DNA of 64,000 nucleotides, taken from Actinobacteria bacterium OV320. GTDB taxonomy: Bacteria > Actinomycetota > Actinomycetes > Streptomycetales > Streptomycetaceae. Numbering within the stretch: position 1 is the first letter of the stretch; each line of letters starts with the position of its first letter. Under the pieces are notes generated by a model that worked only from the letters and a program-made list of their open reading frames with translations, was not told where the DNA came from and searched no databases. Where the stretch lies: positions 186,001 to 250,000 of the forward strand of contig LJCX01000005.1 of assembly GCA_001298545.1 (NCBI GenBank), read 5' to 3'. The translations under genes and the position numbers were made by a program. Of the stretch, positions 8,606 through 20,735 are shown piece by piece.

Positions 8606-10588
8606 ATGGGCGGTTTCCTGCGGGGACGGCTGGCGTGGCGGAAACGGTTGCGCGGGCGGATCACGGCCGTGCTGCTGGCTCTGCTGGCGATCCAGCTCGG
8701 TTCGCTCGTCGCACCGGCCTACGCCTGCGGCTGCGGTGCGCTGCTCCCGGGCGACCAGCGGCAGGTCGTGGTCGGCCGGGAGGTCTCCGTCGTGCGCTGG
8801 GACGGCGCGCAGGAACAGATCGTGATGCGGCTGACGGTCGACGGGGACGCCGAGCGGGCCGCCTGGATCATGCCCGTGCCGCACCGGGCGACGGTCGAGC
8901 TCGGCGCACCGGAGCTGTTCGACCAGCTGGCCGCGGCCACCGCCCCCGTGCACCGCACCCGCCATCACTTCTGGCCGCAGGACGGCGACTGGCCGCTGAC
9001 CACGGGCGGCGACGCGGCGGGCCCGCCGCCGCCCGGGGCGGGGCCCGGCGTCGGCGTGATCGGACGTGAGCGGCTCGGCCCGTTCGACGTGGCCCGGCTG
9101 ACCGCCACCGATCCGGGGGACCTCGACGAGTGGCTGCGCGCCAACGACTTCACCCTCCCGGGCCGCCTCGAGACCGCGCTCCAGCCGTACGTCGACCGGC
9201 GCTGGGAGTACGTGGCGGTCCGGCTGGCCCCCGAGAGCAGCGGGACCGCGCTGCGCGGCGAGCTCGAGCCGCTGCACCTCACCTTCGCCGCCGACACCCT
9301 CGTCTACCCGATGCGGCTGTCCCGGCTGGCGGCCACACCGCAGTCGCTCGGCCTGTACGTCCTCGCCGCGCACCGCATGGAACCGGTCTCGCGGATCGGC
9401 GGCGAACGGCCCCGGGTGACGTTCGCCGGGCCGCTCGACAAGGCGACGGGGCCGCTGGCCGCGCTGGCGAAGGGCACACCGTTCCTGACGGCCGTCGCCC
9501 AGGAGTTCCCGCGGCCCTCGGAGATCTCCGGGGACCACGAGCTGCGCCGGGCGGCGACGGACGCCGCGTACCGGCAGGTGATCTACGAGGACCGGCTGCT
9601 CGCGCTGGCCGGGATCCCGGTGTGGCTGCTGACGGTCGTCGGCGGGCTCGTCGTCCTGAACACCGTCGCGGTCGTGCTGGGGGTCCGCTGGGGCCGGGCC
9701 CGCCGGGCGCCCCCCCCCCGCCCCCGCCACGCCTCGGGCTTCCACCCGACACCCCTCACCGAACCGGGGACGACGCCGGTGCCGGGGCCGGCGGTACGGG
9801 GGCCTGGGCCGGCGCCTACGGCGATGCCGGGGCCTGGGCCGGTGCCGGGGCCTCCGTACCGGCCTGGGCCGGTGGCGGGGCCGGGGCCTCGGCCGGTGGC
9901 GGGGCCGGGGCCTCGGCCGGTGGCGGGGCCGGGGCCTCGGCCGGTGGCGGGGCCGGGGCCGCCGCCGGCCGGGGCCGCGGCCGGGGCCTGGGCCGGGGCC
10001 TGGGCCGGGGCCTGGGCCGGGGCCGGTGCCGGTGCCGGTGCCGGTGCCGGTGCCGGTGCCGGGCTCGACAGCGGTACCAGGCGCGACCGTAGGGGGGCCT
10101 GGGGCGGTGTCGGGGTCGGCGGCGCCAAGCCCGGCCGCTCCGAGACCCGCAGGGCCGGGCTCGACAGCGGTACCCGGGACGGCTGCCGTCGGCCCCACGG
10201 CATCGTCCGCACCTCCTGGTGCGTCCTCGGCGCCCGCTCCGCCCACCGCGCCCCCCGTGCCCCCGCGACCGCCGTCCCTGCGCCGCACTCCCCCTCGGCC
10301 CCCTCACCCCGCGCGGCCGCCCGCCCCCGCTGCTCCTCCTGCCCCTGTCGCCCCTCCCGTCCGTCCCCCCGCTCCCGCTCCCACTGCCGTGCCGCCGAAG
10401 CCGCCCGCGCCACCCCGGACTCCCCGGACGCCCCCCATGCCTTCCGCACGCCCCACTCCGCCCCCGCCCACGCCCAGCACGCCCCCCGCGCCACGTGCGG
10501 CGCCCTCCGCGTCTTTCGCGCCTCCCGCCGCGCCCCCTGCGCCGAACGGCTGAAAGCCCCGGCCGAGGATCAGTGGGGCTCGACTTAG
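8606..10588 (+). CDS. DUF2330 domain membrane protein with probable frameshift in the C-terminal tail
   Basis: Secreted, membrane-anchored DUF2330 protein. The ATG at 8606 follows GGAGGGG. A signal peptide (about residues 19-42) ends near AYACGCGALL, the family's Cys-rich start. The DUF2330 beta-rich domain follows, then a C-terminal transmembrane helix (about residues 334-356, VWLLTVVGGLVVLNTVAVV) and a basic stop-transfer sequence. After it lies a Pro/Gly/Ala repeat tail. In this frame the tail turns Arg/Ser/Cys-rich after about 10060 and ends at 10588. A different frame gives a coherent Pro/Ala/Val tail ending PAPNG at 10553. The true product probably ends at 10553, so an indel in the repeat tract is suspected. 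Confidence 0.75.
   Translation: MGGFLRGRLAWRKRLRGRITAVLLALLAIQLGSLVAPAYACGCGALLPGDQRQVVVGREVSVVRWDGAQEQIVMRLTVDGDAERAAWIMPVPHRATVELGAPELFDQLAAATAPVHRTRHHFWPQDGDWPLTTGGDAAGPPPPGAGPGVGVIGRERLGPFDVARLTATDPGDLDEWLRANDFTLPGRLETALQPYVDRRWEYVAVRLAPESSGTALRGELEPLHLTFAADTLVYPMRLSRLAATPQSLGLYVLAAHRMEPVSRIGGERPRVTFAGPLDKATGPLAALAKGTPFLTAVAQEFPRPSEISGDHELRRAATDAAYRQVIYEDRLLALAGIPVWLLTVVGGLVVLNTVAVVLGVRWGRARRAPPPRPRHASGFHPTPLTEPGTTPVPGPAVRGPGPAPTAMPGPGPVPGPPYRPGPVAGPGPRPVAGPGPRPVAGPGPRPVAGPGPPPAGAAAGAWAGAWAGAWAGAGAGAGAGAGAGAGLDSGTRRDRRGAWGGVGVGGAKPGRSETRRAGLDSGTRDGCRRPHGIVRTSWCVLGARSAHRAPRAPATAVPAPHSPSAPSPRAAARPRCSSCPCRPSRPSPRSRSHCRAAEAARATPDSPDAPHAFRTPHSAPAHAQHAPRATCGALRVFRASRRAPCAERLKAPAEDQWGST
9780..10065 (+). 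repeat. Low-complexity GGCC/CCGGTG repeat tract
   Basis: A long tract of short degenerate repeats within the DUF2330 tail. It includes four tandem copies of an 18-bp unit reading ggccggtggcggggccgg (around 9870-9960), several of ggggcctgggcc, and then five of ccggtg. A run of about ten C residues lies just upstream (about 9710-9719). Both are slippage- and assembly-prone. Confidence 0.85.
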
Positions 10589-10642
10589 CATTCCTGACGA
10601 GACATACCGCCGGATATGTCAGGTACACGAGAGGCAGAGCGC

Positions 10643-11314
10643 ATGAGCGAGTCGCAGGCCTGGGACGCCGTCGACGCCTACTTCACCGACCATCTCGCCC
10701 CGGACGACGAGGTGACGGCGGCCGCGCTGCGCGACAGCGAGGCCGCCGAGCTGCCGCCCGTCAACGTCACGGCCAACCAGGGCAAGCTGCTCCAGCTGCT
10801 CGCCGAGATCCAGGGGGCCCGGACGGTCCTGGAGATCGGCACCCTCGGCGGTTACAGCACGATCTGGCTGGCCCGCGCGCTCCCGGCCGACGGCCGGCTG
10901 ATCTCGCTGGAGTACAGCCCCCGGCACGCGGAGGTCGCCACCCGCAACATCGCCCGCGCGGGCCTGGACAAACTGGTCGAGGTGCGGGTCGGGCCGGCCC
11001 TGGAGTCGCTGCCGCTGCTGGCCGACGAGAACCCGCCGCCGTTCGACCTCGTCTTCATCGACGCCGACAAGGTCAACAACGCCCACTACCTGGAGTGGGC
11101 GCTGAAGCTCACGAGCGTGGGCAGCCTGATCGTCGTCGACAACGTCGTACGGGGCGGGCGGGTCGTGGACGCGGACAGCGACGCGGGAGACGTGATCGGC
11201 ACCCGCGCCGCGATCGAACTGATCGGCTCGCACCCGAGGCTGAGCGGCACGGCCGTCCAGACGGTGGGGGCGAAGGGCTACGACGGCTTCGCGCTGGCGC
11301 GCGTGCTGGCCTAG
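10643..11314 (+). CDS. O-methyltransferase, class I SAM-dependent (COMT/methyltransf_3 type)
   Basis: Predicted catechol-O-methyltransferase-like enzyme of 223 aa. It has VLEIGTLGGYSTIWLARAL as SAM motif I (about residues 64-82), an acidic strand LISLEYSP, and VFIDADKVNN as the metal-binding motif (about 138-147), followed by a second metal-site strand VVDNVVRGG. Members methylate small phenolic or caffeoyl-like acceptors using Mg2+; the substrate here is unknown. The ATG at 10643 has GAGAGG 7 nt upstream and gives the usual family N-terminus; an upstream in-frame ATG at 10616 is less likely. Confidence 0.88.
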   Translation: MSESQAWDAVDAYFTDHLAPDDEVTAAALRDSEAAELPPVNVTANQGKLLQLLAEIQGARTVLEIGTLGGYSTIWLARALPADGRLISLEYSPRHAEVATRNIARAGLDKLVEVRVGPALESLPLLADENPPPFDLVFIDADKVNNAHYLEWALKLTSVGSLIVVDNVVRGGRVVDADSDAGDVIGTRAAIELIGSHPRLSGTAVQTVGAKGYDGFALARVLA

Positions 11315-11371
11315 CGCCCACCGGGGCGGCCAGGCCCCGGCGGCACCGCCCTGCCCCTCCCCTCCGAATTG

Positions 11372-11764
11372 TCACGCCTCGTGATAGAAGCCCACGTTGA
11401 CGCTGCGCGGCCCGGTGCGGTCGAGGACGATGATCTCGCCGGAGCCGCCGCGCGCCAGCGGCATGGTCCCGCCGTAGGCGAGCGGCTGGGCGTACTGGCC
11501 GCTCACCAGCCGCACCTCGGAGGACGGCTCGTCCTGCGACCCGCGCAGCCACGAGACCTGCCAGGTGCCCTCGGGGCCGCACAGGAACTCCAGGTGCACC
11601 CGGGAGACGAACAGCCAGTCGTCGGGGGTCGCGAGGCGGCACACGGACTTGTCCCGGCCCACCCGGAGCACGGCACCCGGGTCGCTGGGCGAATCGGCCA
11701 TCAGCATGCCGGCCGTGGCGCCCTCTTCCGTCCCGGAGACGGTGGCCATGGTGAGTTCGAGCAC
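11372..11764 (-). CDS. FHA domain protein
   Basis: Small forkhead-associated protein of 130 aa that would bind a phosphothreonine peptide. The FHA hallmarks are visible in order: LRVGRDKSVCRL (the G-R strand), then WLFVSRVHLEF (the S-R-x-H turn). After that come strands with a Gly-rich turn (ARGGSGEIIVLDR). There is no other domain and no signal peptide. The GTG at 11764 has AAGGGGAG upstream; a longer open frame to 11971 exists but lacks such a site and runs through the promoter region of the divergent DUF1992 gene. The partner kinase cannot be identified here. Confidence 0.8.
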   Translation of the reverse strand: MLELTMATVSGTEEGATAGMLMADSPSDPGAVLRVGRDKSVCRLATPDDWLFVSRVHLEFLCGPEGTWQVSWLRGSQDEPSSEVRLVSGQYAQPLAYGGTMPLARGGSGEIIVLDRTGPRSVNVGFYHEA

Positions 11765-11881
11765 GTGCGCTCCCCTTGAAATGTCTTTGACATGCCTGTC
11801 GGCGTGCTGGGTCCTAAGTGTGCTTGTACAGCGGCCGCATGATAAATCGCCCGGCCCCACCGCGTCCGGCACAATGGACGC

Positions 11882-12334
11882 ATGACCGAGCGAAAGCCAC
11901 CGGGTGTCCCGTTCGAGTCCTGGGTCGACAAGCAGATCCGTGACGCGGAGCGGCGCGGCGAGTTCGCCCAACTGGCGGGAGCGGGAAAGCCGTTGCCGGC
12001 GGGTGAGGACACCGCCTATGACGAACTCTGGTGGATCAAGCGCAAGATGGCCCGTGAGGGCCTGTCCGTCCTGCCACCGACGCTCGCCCTGCGCAAGGAG
12101 GCGGAGGACGCGCTCGCGGCGGCTTACGCGGCGCCTTCGGAACGCCTCGTCCGGAAGATCATCACGGACGTCAACGTCAAAGTGCGCGACATGATGTTCA
12201 AGCCGCCGCCCGGCCCCCCGCTGGGCATGAAGCCGTACGACGTCGAAGCGGTCGTACGGGAGTGGCGGGAGCGCCGGGCGGCGGCAGGTGGGCCGGCCGT
12301 GCGGGCCGAAGGGGCCGAGGGCTCAGAGGTGTAG
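11882..12334 (+). CDS. DUF1992 / DnaJ-family domain protein
   Basis: Protein of 150 aa whose first two thirds match the DUF1992 (DNAJC28 conserved) domain: FESWVDKQIRDAERRGEF, the short GAGKPLP motif, then a helical segment with WWIKRKMAREG. No J-domain HPD motif is present, so it is not a co-chaperone of the usual type. Function is unknown across the family. Its 3' end overlaps the convergent minus-strand gene by about 12 bp. Confidence 0.85.
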   Translation: MTERKPPGVPFESWVDKQIRDAERRGEFAQLAGAGKPLPAGEDTAYDELWWIKRKMAREGLSVLPPTLALRKEAEDALAAAYAAPSERLVRKIITDVNVKVRDMMFKPPPGPPLGMKPYDVEAVVREWRERRAAAGGPAVRAEGAEGSEV

Positions 12335-13171
12335 CAGCCGCTCGGTCAGTTCGCGGTAGTCCCGCAGGGCCAGCCGGAGCTGCTCGGTGTCGGTGGCCGT
12401 CGCGGCGGCCGTCGCGGAGCGGTCCTTGCCGCCCTCCGACCCCGACTGCCAGGACCCGCGCAGGCTGCGGCGTCGGCGGTCCACGGCGTCCGTGAACTGC
12501 GCGGCGAGTTCCTCCAGCACCTGGTCGGCCTCCGCGACGGCGTCGCGCGGGCCGTCGACGAACCCGACGACCGCGTGCCGCATGCGGGAGGCGATCCGGT
12601 CGCACTCGTCGATCGGCAGGAGGGAGGCGCCGTGACCGCGGTGTTCGGCGGCAGCCGCCGTCGGTTCGCGGCCCGTGACGGTGTCCACCGCGCCCGTGTC
12701 CCGGTGCCGGGGCTGCGCCCCTTCGCCGGAGGCGCTGAGCGGGCCCGCGTCCCGGCCGGCGCCGGCCGCCCGGCCGCGTGCCGGTTCGCCCGCGCCGGTG
12801 TCGGTGCCGAGCGGTGTCGGCTCGCCCACGGCTGTCGTACCGCGCGGCTCCGCCGAAGTCCGTCCCCTCTCCCCCGGCAGGACGGCCTCCCCCGGCAGAG
12901 CGGCCTCACGCGGCGAGGCAGCCTCGCCGGTGCGGGCGGTGTCGGCGCTGCGTACGGCTTCGCCGGTGCGGGCGGTGTCGGCGGGCTTCGCCGCGCGGGC
13001 TCGGTCGCCCGTCGGCCGGCGGTTCTCCGGAGTCCCGCCCGCAATCACCTCCGGGATCGCGTCCGGGTTCGCACCCGTGTCACGCGTCGTGTCCCGTGTC
13101 GAGTCCCTTGTCGTGTCCCGCGTGGTGTCGGGCGTCGGGTTCGGCGTCTTGTTCGGTGTCAGGTCCGGCAT
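12323..13171 (-). CDS. Low-complexity protein with C-terminal helical domain, paralogous to the upstream gene
   Basis: Protein of 282 aa. The N-terminus has tandem Thr/Arg/Asp repeats (TRDTTRDSTRDTTRDT) and a long disordered region rich in Ala, Gly, Glu and Arg with repeated TARTGEA units. The last ~90 residues form a helical domain with FVDGPRDAVAEADQVLEELA, closely matching FVDSPREAVTEADRLLAEVA in the gene upstream. A GGAGGG site precedes the ATG at 13171, only 5 bp after the upstream stop, so the two form an operon. The shared domain is common in streptomycete envelope-type proteins of unknown function. Confidence 0.75.
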   Translation of the reverse strand: MPDLTPNKTPNPTPDTTRDTTRDSTRDTTRDTGANPDAIPEVIAGGTPENRRPTGDRARAAKPADTARTGEAVRSADTARTGEAASPREAALPGEAVLPGERGRTSAEPRGTTAVGEPTPLGTDTGAGEPARGRAAGAGRDAGPLSASGEGAQPRHRDTGAVDTVTGREPTAAAAEHRGHGASLLPIDECDRIASRMRHAVVGFVDGPRDAVAEADQVLEELAAQFTDAVDRRRRSLRGSWQSGSEGGKDRSATAAATATDTEQLRLALRDYRELTERLLHL

Positions 13172-13176
13172 GGCGG

Positions 13177-13872
13177 TCAGCCCTCCTTCGCCTGGTGACG
13201 GTGGAAGCCTCGCGGCAGGTGGTGGCCGGAGCGGGAGCCGTTCTGGCTCACGCGCTCCTGCGTGCGACGACGGCCGGCCTCGTGGGAGGCCCCACCGACC
13301 AGGTCGTCGAAGAGGGCACGCGCGTCGACCATGGCGGCCCGCATGTCCTCCGTGCCGGGTGCGCCGGACGTGCCGGTCGCGCTCGCGTCGTGCGTGCCCA
13401 CGCCGTTGACGCGCACGCGGGCGACCCGGTGGACGCGTCGGTAGCCCTGGACATGGTGCGCGTGGTGGACGGAGAGCGCGGCGAGCTGCTCCTCGTACTG
13501 GTCGCCGTCCGGGAAGCCCCGGGCGCCGGCCACTTCGGCGAGCAGCCGGTCGGCCTCGGTGACCGCCTCCCGGGGCGAGTCGACGAACCGCTCCTGCGCG
13601 GCCGTCCAGCGGGCCTCGAACCTCTCCCGCTCCGCGGGCTCCAGCGGGCGCTCGCGCAGCCCGCCGTGCCGCTCCACGAGGGCGTCGAGTTCGCGCTCGG
13701 CGGCCTTGACGTCCCCGTCGTGCCGGGCCACGGCACGGTCGTACTCGGGCCCGAAGCGACGCTTCAGACCGTGTCCGCCGTGCGAGCCGCGGGCCCGCAC
13801 GGCCAGAAAGGCCGCGACGGCGACGATGGCCGCCACGATCACGATCAGAGCGATGATCACTCCTGTGGACAT
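13177..13872 (-). CDS. Membrane-anchored protein with the same helical domain as its downstream neighbour
   Basis: Protein of 231 aa. It starts with one transmembrane helix (about residues 5-26, VIIALIVIVAAIVAVAAFLAV), then a basic region and charged helices. The core FVDSPREAVTEADRLLAEVA (about residues 97-116) is followed by QYEEQLAALSVHHAHHVQGY. A Thr/Ser/His-rich tail ends the protein. It is the first gene of a two-gene operon with the low-complexity protein at 12323-13171. The topology suggests the first protein anchors at the membrane while the second is soluble; whether they interact is not known. Confidence 0.78.
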   Translation of the reverse strand: MSTGVIIALIVIVAAIVAVAAFLAVRARGSHGGHGLKRRFGPEYDRAVARHDGDVKAAERELDALVERHGGLRERPLEPAERERFEARWTAAQERFVDSPREAVTEADRLLAEVAGARGFPDGDQYEEQLAALSVHHAHHVQGYRRVHRVARVRVNGVGTHDASATGTSGAPGTEDMRAAMVDARALFDDLVGGASHEAGRRRTQERVSQNGSRSGHHLPRGFHRHQAKEG

Positions 13873-14024
13873 GCCTTGCCTTCCGATGTGTCGGCCCCAC
13901 GGGCCGGTTCACGCATCGGGTTGCCCGGACTTCCTCTCCCAAACGGCCCGCGCGCATACCGGGACGAGGGTGCCGACGCATATTCGGTTGCGGAGCGGCC
14001 GGGCCGTCTTCGGACAATGTCCGC

Positions 14025-17962
<3,938 letters not shown>

Positions 17963-18001
17963 GCCCGGCGCCTCAGCCCCCGGATCCCGAAACCACGGCA
18001 T

Positions 18002-18033
18002 CACGGGCACACGGGCACACGGGCACACGGGCA
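18002..18033. repeat. Four tandem 8-bp repeats (cacgggca)
   Basis: Four perfect copies of cacgggca lie in the 241-bp gap between the peptidoglycan-binding gene and the convergent HAD gene. Further down (18105-18165) are imperfect repeats of agcccgggaccgc. I see no gene in this gap; the repeats may form the bidirectional terminator. Confidence 0.85.
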
Positions 18034-18203
18034 GGGCACCACAGGCGCCACGGCACCCGGACCCCACAGCGCCACAAACCCCGGGCAGACCCGTCCGAGC
18101 GGGCCCGAAGCCCGAAGCCGAAGCCCGGGACCGCAGCCCGGGACCGCAGCCCGGGGCCCGAGTCCCGGAAGCTCAGAACGACCGCCCCACAGCTCCCGGC
18201 GCC

Positions 18204-18851
18204 TCACGCCACGTGGATCCGCACCCCGGACTCATCCGTTTCCACCCGCACCTGCCGCAGATCGCGGACCACCACGTCGGGTCCGTGCGCGGCGGCCCGC
18301 GGTCCCACCCCCACGACCCGCATCCCGGCGGCCCGGCCGGCCGCGATGCCCGCGCCGGAGTCCTCGAACACCACGCAGTCGGCCGGGGCGATCCCCAGCT
18401 CGGCCGCGCCCTTGAGGAAGCCCTCGGGGTCCGGCTTGCTCGCGCCCACCGACTCCGCGGTGACGCGCACGTCCGGGAGCGCCAGTCCGGCCGCGGCCAT
18501 CCGGGCCGTCGACAGCGGCACGTCCGCCGAGGTGACCAGCGCGTGCGGGACATCCCGCAGGGAGGCGAGGAACTCCGGCGCGCCGGGCACCGGCACGACG
18601 CCGTCCATGTCGGCGGTCTCCTCCGCCAGCATCCGCGCGTTGTCCGCGTGGTTCAGGTGCACCGGCCGGCTGGGCAGCAGCACGGCCATCGAGGCGTATC
18701 CCTGACGGCCGTGGACGACCTTCATGACGTCGTCCCCGTCGAGCCCGTGCGTGTCGGCCCAGCGCCGCCAGACCCGTTCCACGACGGCGTCGGAGTTCAC
18801 GAGGGTGCCGTCCATGTCGAGCAGGAGGGCGCGGGCGGTCAGGACCGGCAT
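18204..18851 (-). CDS. HAD superfamily sugar-phosphate-phosphatase-like hydrolase
   Basis: HAD phosphatase of 215 aa. Motif I is LLLDMDGTLVNSD (D-x-D-G-T), the cap-domain region follows, and motif II is ALVTSAD. Motif III/IV is seen as GASKPDPEGF (Lys) and VVFEDSGAGIAAG (the D-S-G acid). This pattern fits the beta-phosphoglucomutase/GPP subgroup acting on small sugar phosphates such as glycerol or 2-deoxyglucose phosphates. The ATG at 18851 has GGAG at 6 nt; an upstream ATG at 18878 has no ribosome binding site. The gene is monocistronic. Confidence 0.88.
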   Translation of the reverse strand: MPVLTARALLLDMDGTLVNSDAVVERVWRRWADTHGLDGDDVMKVVHGRQGYASMAVLLPSRPVHLNHADNARMLAEETADMDGVVPVPGAPEFLASLRDVPHALVTSADVPLSTARMAAAGLALPDVRVTAESVGASKPDPEGFLKGAAELGIAPADCVVFEDSGAGIAAGRAAGMRVVGVGPRAAAHGPDVVVRDLRQVRVETDESGVRIHVA

Positions 18852-19016
18852 CAGCAGCTCCAGGTAGGAAGAGAACAAGGCGGCCCCGCCCGCCGGTCAG
18901 GGAAAACGAGCGGGAGCCACTTTGTTTCTCCACGGTACAAAACAATGCGGGTCCACCGCCACCCCGGCCGCGAGGCGCCGGGGAGCGTTCACCCGCCGTT
19001 CAGCTCGGCCCCGGCG

Positions 19017-19598
19017 TCAGCCGGCGATCGCCTCCCACAGGCTCCACACCCCGAGCGCCAGCATCAGCAGCGCCGCGATCTGCGTGATCAGCTTCAGCGG
19101 CACCCGCTTCATCAGCGCCTTTCCGCCGACGATGCCGAGCCCGGCCACCGCCCACAGCGCCAGCACGGCGCCCAGTCCGACGGAGAGCGGGTCGTCGTAG
19201 CGGGCGGCGAGGTTCGCCGTCATGATCTGGGTGAGATCGCCGAACTCGGCGACGAGGATCAGCATGAAGCCCGCGCCGGCGACCTTCCAGAAGGACTGGT
19301 TCTCCGGCCGCCGCACCTCCTCCTCACCCTCGTCCTTCTTCAGCAGCAGCACCGCCGCGCCGCCCAGGAACAGGACACCGGTCAGCGCGTGCACGAGCTG
19401 CTGCGGGAGCAGGGTCAGCACGCTGCCCGCCGCGACGGCCAGCGCGACATGCAGCGCGAAGGCGGCGGCGACCCCGGCGAAGACGTACGAGGCGCGGTAG
19501 CGGGTGCCGAGGACGAGGCCGGCGAGCGCGGTCTTGTCCGGCAGCTCGGCCAGGAAGACGACGCCGAAGACGAGCGCCGTCACGGTGATGCTGATCAA
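19017..19598 (-). CDS. GDT1/TMEM165 (UPF0016) family cation exporter, probably Mn2+
   Basis: Membrane protein of 193 aa in two halves of three helices each. Each half carries the family cation motif: FLAELPDKTALAG (residues 15-27) and LVAEFGDLTQI in the second half. The usual motif is E-x-G-D-K/R-T/S; the first copy has Pro for Gly and the second has Leu at the K/R position. A charged loop (LKKDEGEEEVRRPE) separates the halves. The TTG start follows GAGGAAC. A Mn2+-type riboswitch lies upstream on the same strand, which strongly supports manganese export that rises when Mn is in excess. Confidence 0.88.
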   Translation of the reverse strand: MISITVTALVFGVVFLAELPDKTALAGLVLGTRYRASYVFAGVAAAFALHVALAVAAGSVLTLLPQQLVHALTGVLFLGGAAVLLLKKDEGEEEVRRPENQSFWKVAGAGFMLILVAEFGDLTQIMTANLAARYDDPLSVGLGAVLALWAVAGLGIVGGKALMKRVPLKLITQIAALLMLALGVWSLWEAIAG

Positions 19599-19717
19599 GG
19601 TTCCTCAATCGGTCGGGGGCCGCCCCACCGAGAGTCCTGACACTTCAGGAAAAAAAGACACCTCGGCACGGCAGCACACATGTCATCCCTGCCATGGGGC
19701 ACGGATGTGCACTGCTT

Positions 19718-19824
19718 GCCGAAGGTCTCGCTGGCCGACCCTGTGACGGGCCTGCCTCCGGGCGCCGGCTCAGACGAGCTGAGCAGTATGTCGACGGTCC
19801 GGCGAAGAGCTACTCCCCTTCTGC
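19718..19824 (-). ncRNA. yybP-ykoY manganese riboswitch aptamer
   Basis: Read on the minus strand this 5' leader has the conserved pieces of the Mn2+-sensing yybP-ykoY class in the right order. First comes aaggggagtagc (19809-19820), then a purine-rich arm containing gacatactg and a short hairpin, and last cgagaccttcgg (19719-19730). The outer P1 helix pairs gcagaagg with ccttcggc with one mismatch. It ends about 120 nt before the TTG of the GDT1-type exporter, leaving room for an expression platform. That platform includes a run of T residues (about 19650-19656). Mn2+ binding would switch the exporter on. Confidence 0.85.
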
Positions 19825-19976
19825 GTCTCCCATTGTACGAGATCGTTCTGCCATAAACCTTGTCGTGTCATGCCCACGTCACTAACTTCTCACCGGGCGC
19901 ACATCTCCCCGCAATGTGCGGCCGCGAGCATTCCCTCGCTCGCGCTCCAACACCCCGCCTCCCCCATGGAGTTCGC

Positions 19977-20621
19977 ATGTCGAAGTTCTACGCGCGTGGA
20001 CGGCTGAGCATACTCGCCGCCCTCACCGGTCTCATAGCCTCGGTCGGGCTGCTCAACTCCCCGACCGCCTCCGCCGCTCTGCCCACCCCGGTCAGCGCCG
20101 CGACCGCCCGCACCTACCTCGCCTCGCTCACCGTGGCGACCGAGGTCCGCACCGGCTACAGCCGTGACCTCTTCCCGCACTGGATCACCATCTCCGGCAC
20201 CTGCAACACCCGGGAGACGGTCCTCAAGCGGGACGGTACGAACGTCGTCACCAGCTCCGCCTGCGCCGCCACCAGCGGCAGCTGGTTCTCCCCCTACGAC
20301 GGCGCCACCTGGACCGCCGCCGCCGACGTCGACATCGACCACATGGTCCCGCTCGCCGAGGCCTGGGACTCCGGCGCCCGCAACTGGACCACCGCCCAGC
20401 GCCAGGCCTTCGCCAACGACCTGACCCGCCCGCAGCTCATCGCCGTCACGGACAACGTGAACCAGTCCAAGGGCGACCAGGACCCGGCCGAGTGGATGCC
20501 GTCGGTCACCTCGTACCGCTGCACCTACGTCCGCGCGTGGGTCCAGGTGAAGTACTACTACGACCTGTCGGTGGACTCCGCCGAGAAGAGCGCGCTCACC
20601 AGCTACCTGTCGAGCTGCTGA
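19977..20621 (+). CDS. Secreted HNH endonuclease family protein
   Basis: Secreted protein of 214 aa. Residues 1-34 form a signal peptide with a hydrophobic core (LSILAALTGLIASVGLL) and a likely cleavage after ASA. The mature part has the HNH/DUF1524-type centre DVDIDHMVPLAEAWDSG (His), then LIAVTDNVNQSKGDQDPAEW (Asn and the C-terminal acid/His-like element). A Cys pair near the C-terminus may form a disulfide. Streptomycetes encode several such extracellular nucleases for scavenging DNA. The ATG at 19977 has GGAG 5 nt upstream. It diverges from the riboswitch-exporter unit. Confidence 0.88.
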   Translation: MSKFYARGRLSILAALTGLIASVGLLNSPTASAALPTPVSAATARTYLASLTVATEVRTGYSRDLFPHWITISGTCNTRETVLKRDGTNVVTSSACAATSGSWFSPYDGATWTAAADVDIDHMVPLAEAWDSGARNWTTAQRQAFANDLTRPQLIAVTDNVNQSKGDQDPAEWMPSVTSYRCTYVRAWVQVKYYYDLSVDSAEKSALTSYLSSC

Positions 20622-20735
20622 TCGAGCTTCCTGTCGAGCCGCCGATCGAGCTGCTGATCGACTCGTGACCGCAGGGATCTCCCCACTCTCCTCCGTCGTT
20701 CCGTACCGTACGGGGCGACGGAGGAGGGCGATCGC

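Noticed and set aside
8492..10288. Arg/Pro-rich minus-strand frame over the DUF2330 gene
   Set aside because: It is the complement of the low-complexity repeat tract and has no ribosome binding site.
11765..11971. N-terminal extension of the FHA gene
   Set aside because: The extra residues have no FHA character, and the region overlaps the promoter of the divergent DUF1992 gene; the GTG at 11764 has a good ribosome binding site.
18105..18165. Possible small RNA in the HAD/PG-binding gap
   Set aside because: The repeats are low complexity and no promoter or conserved secondary structure is evident.
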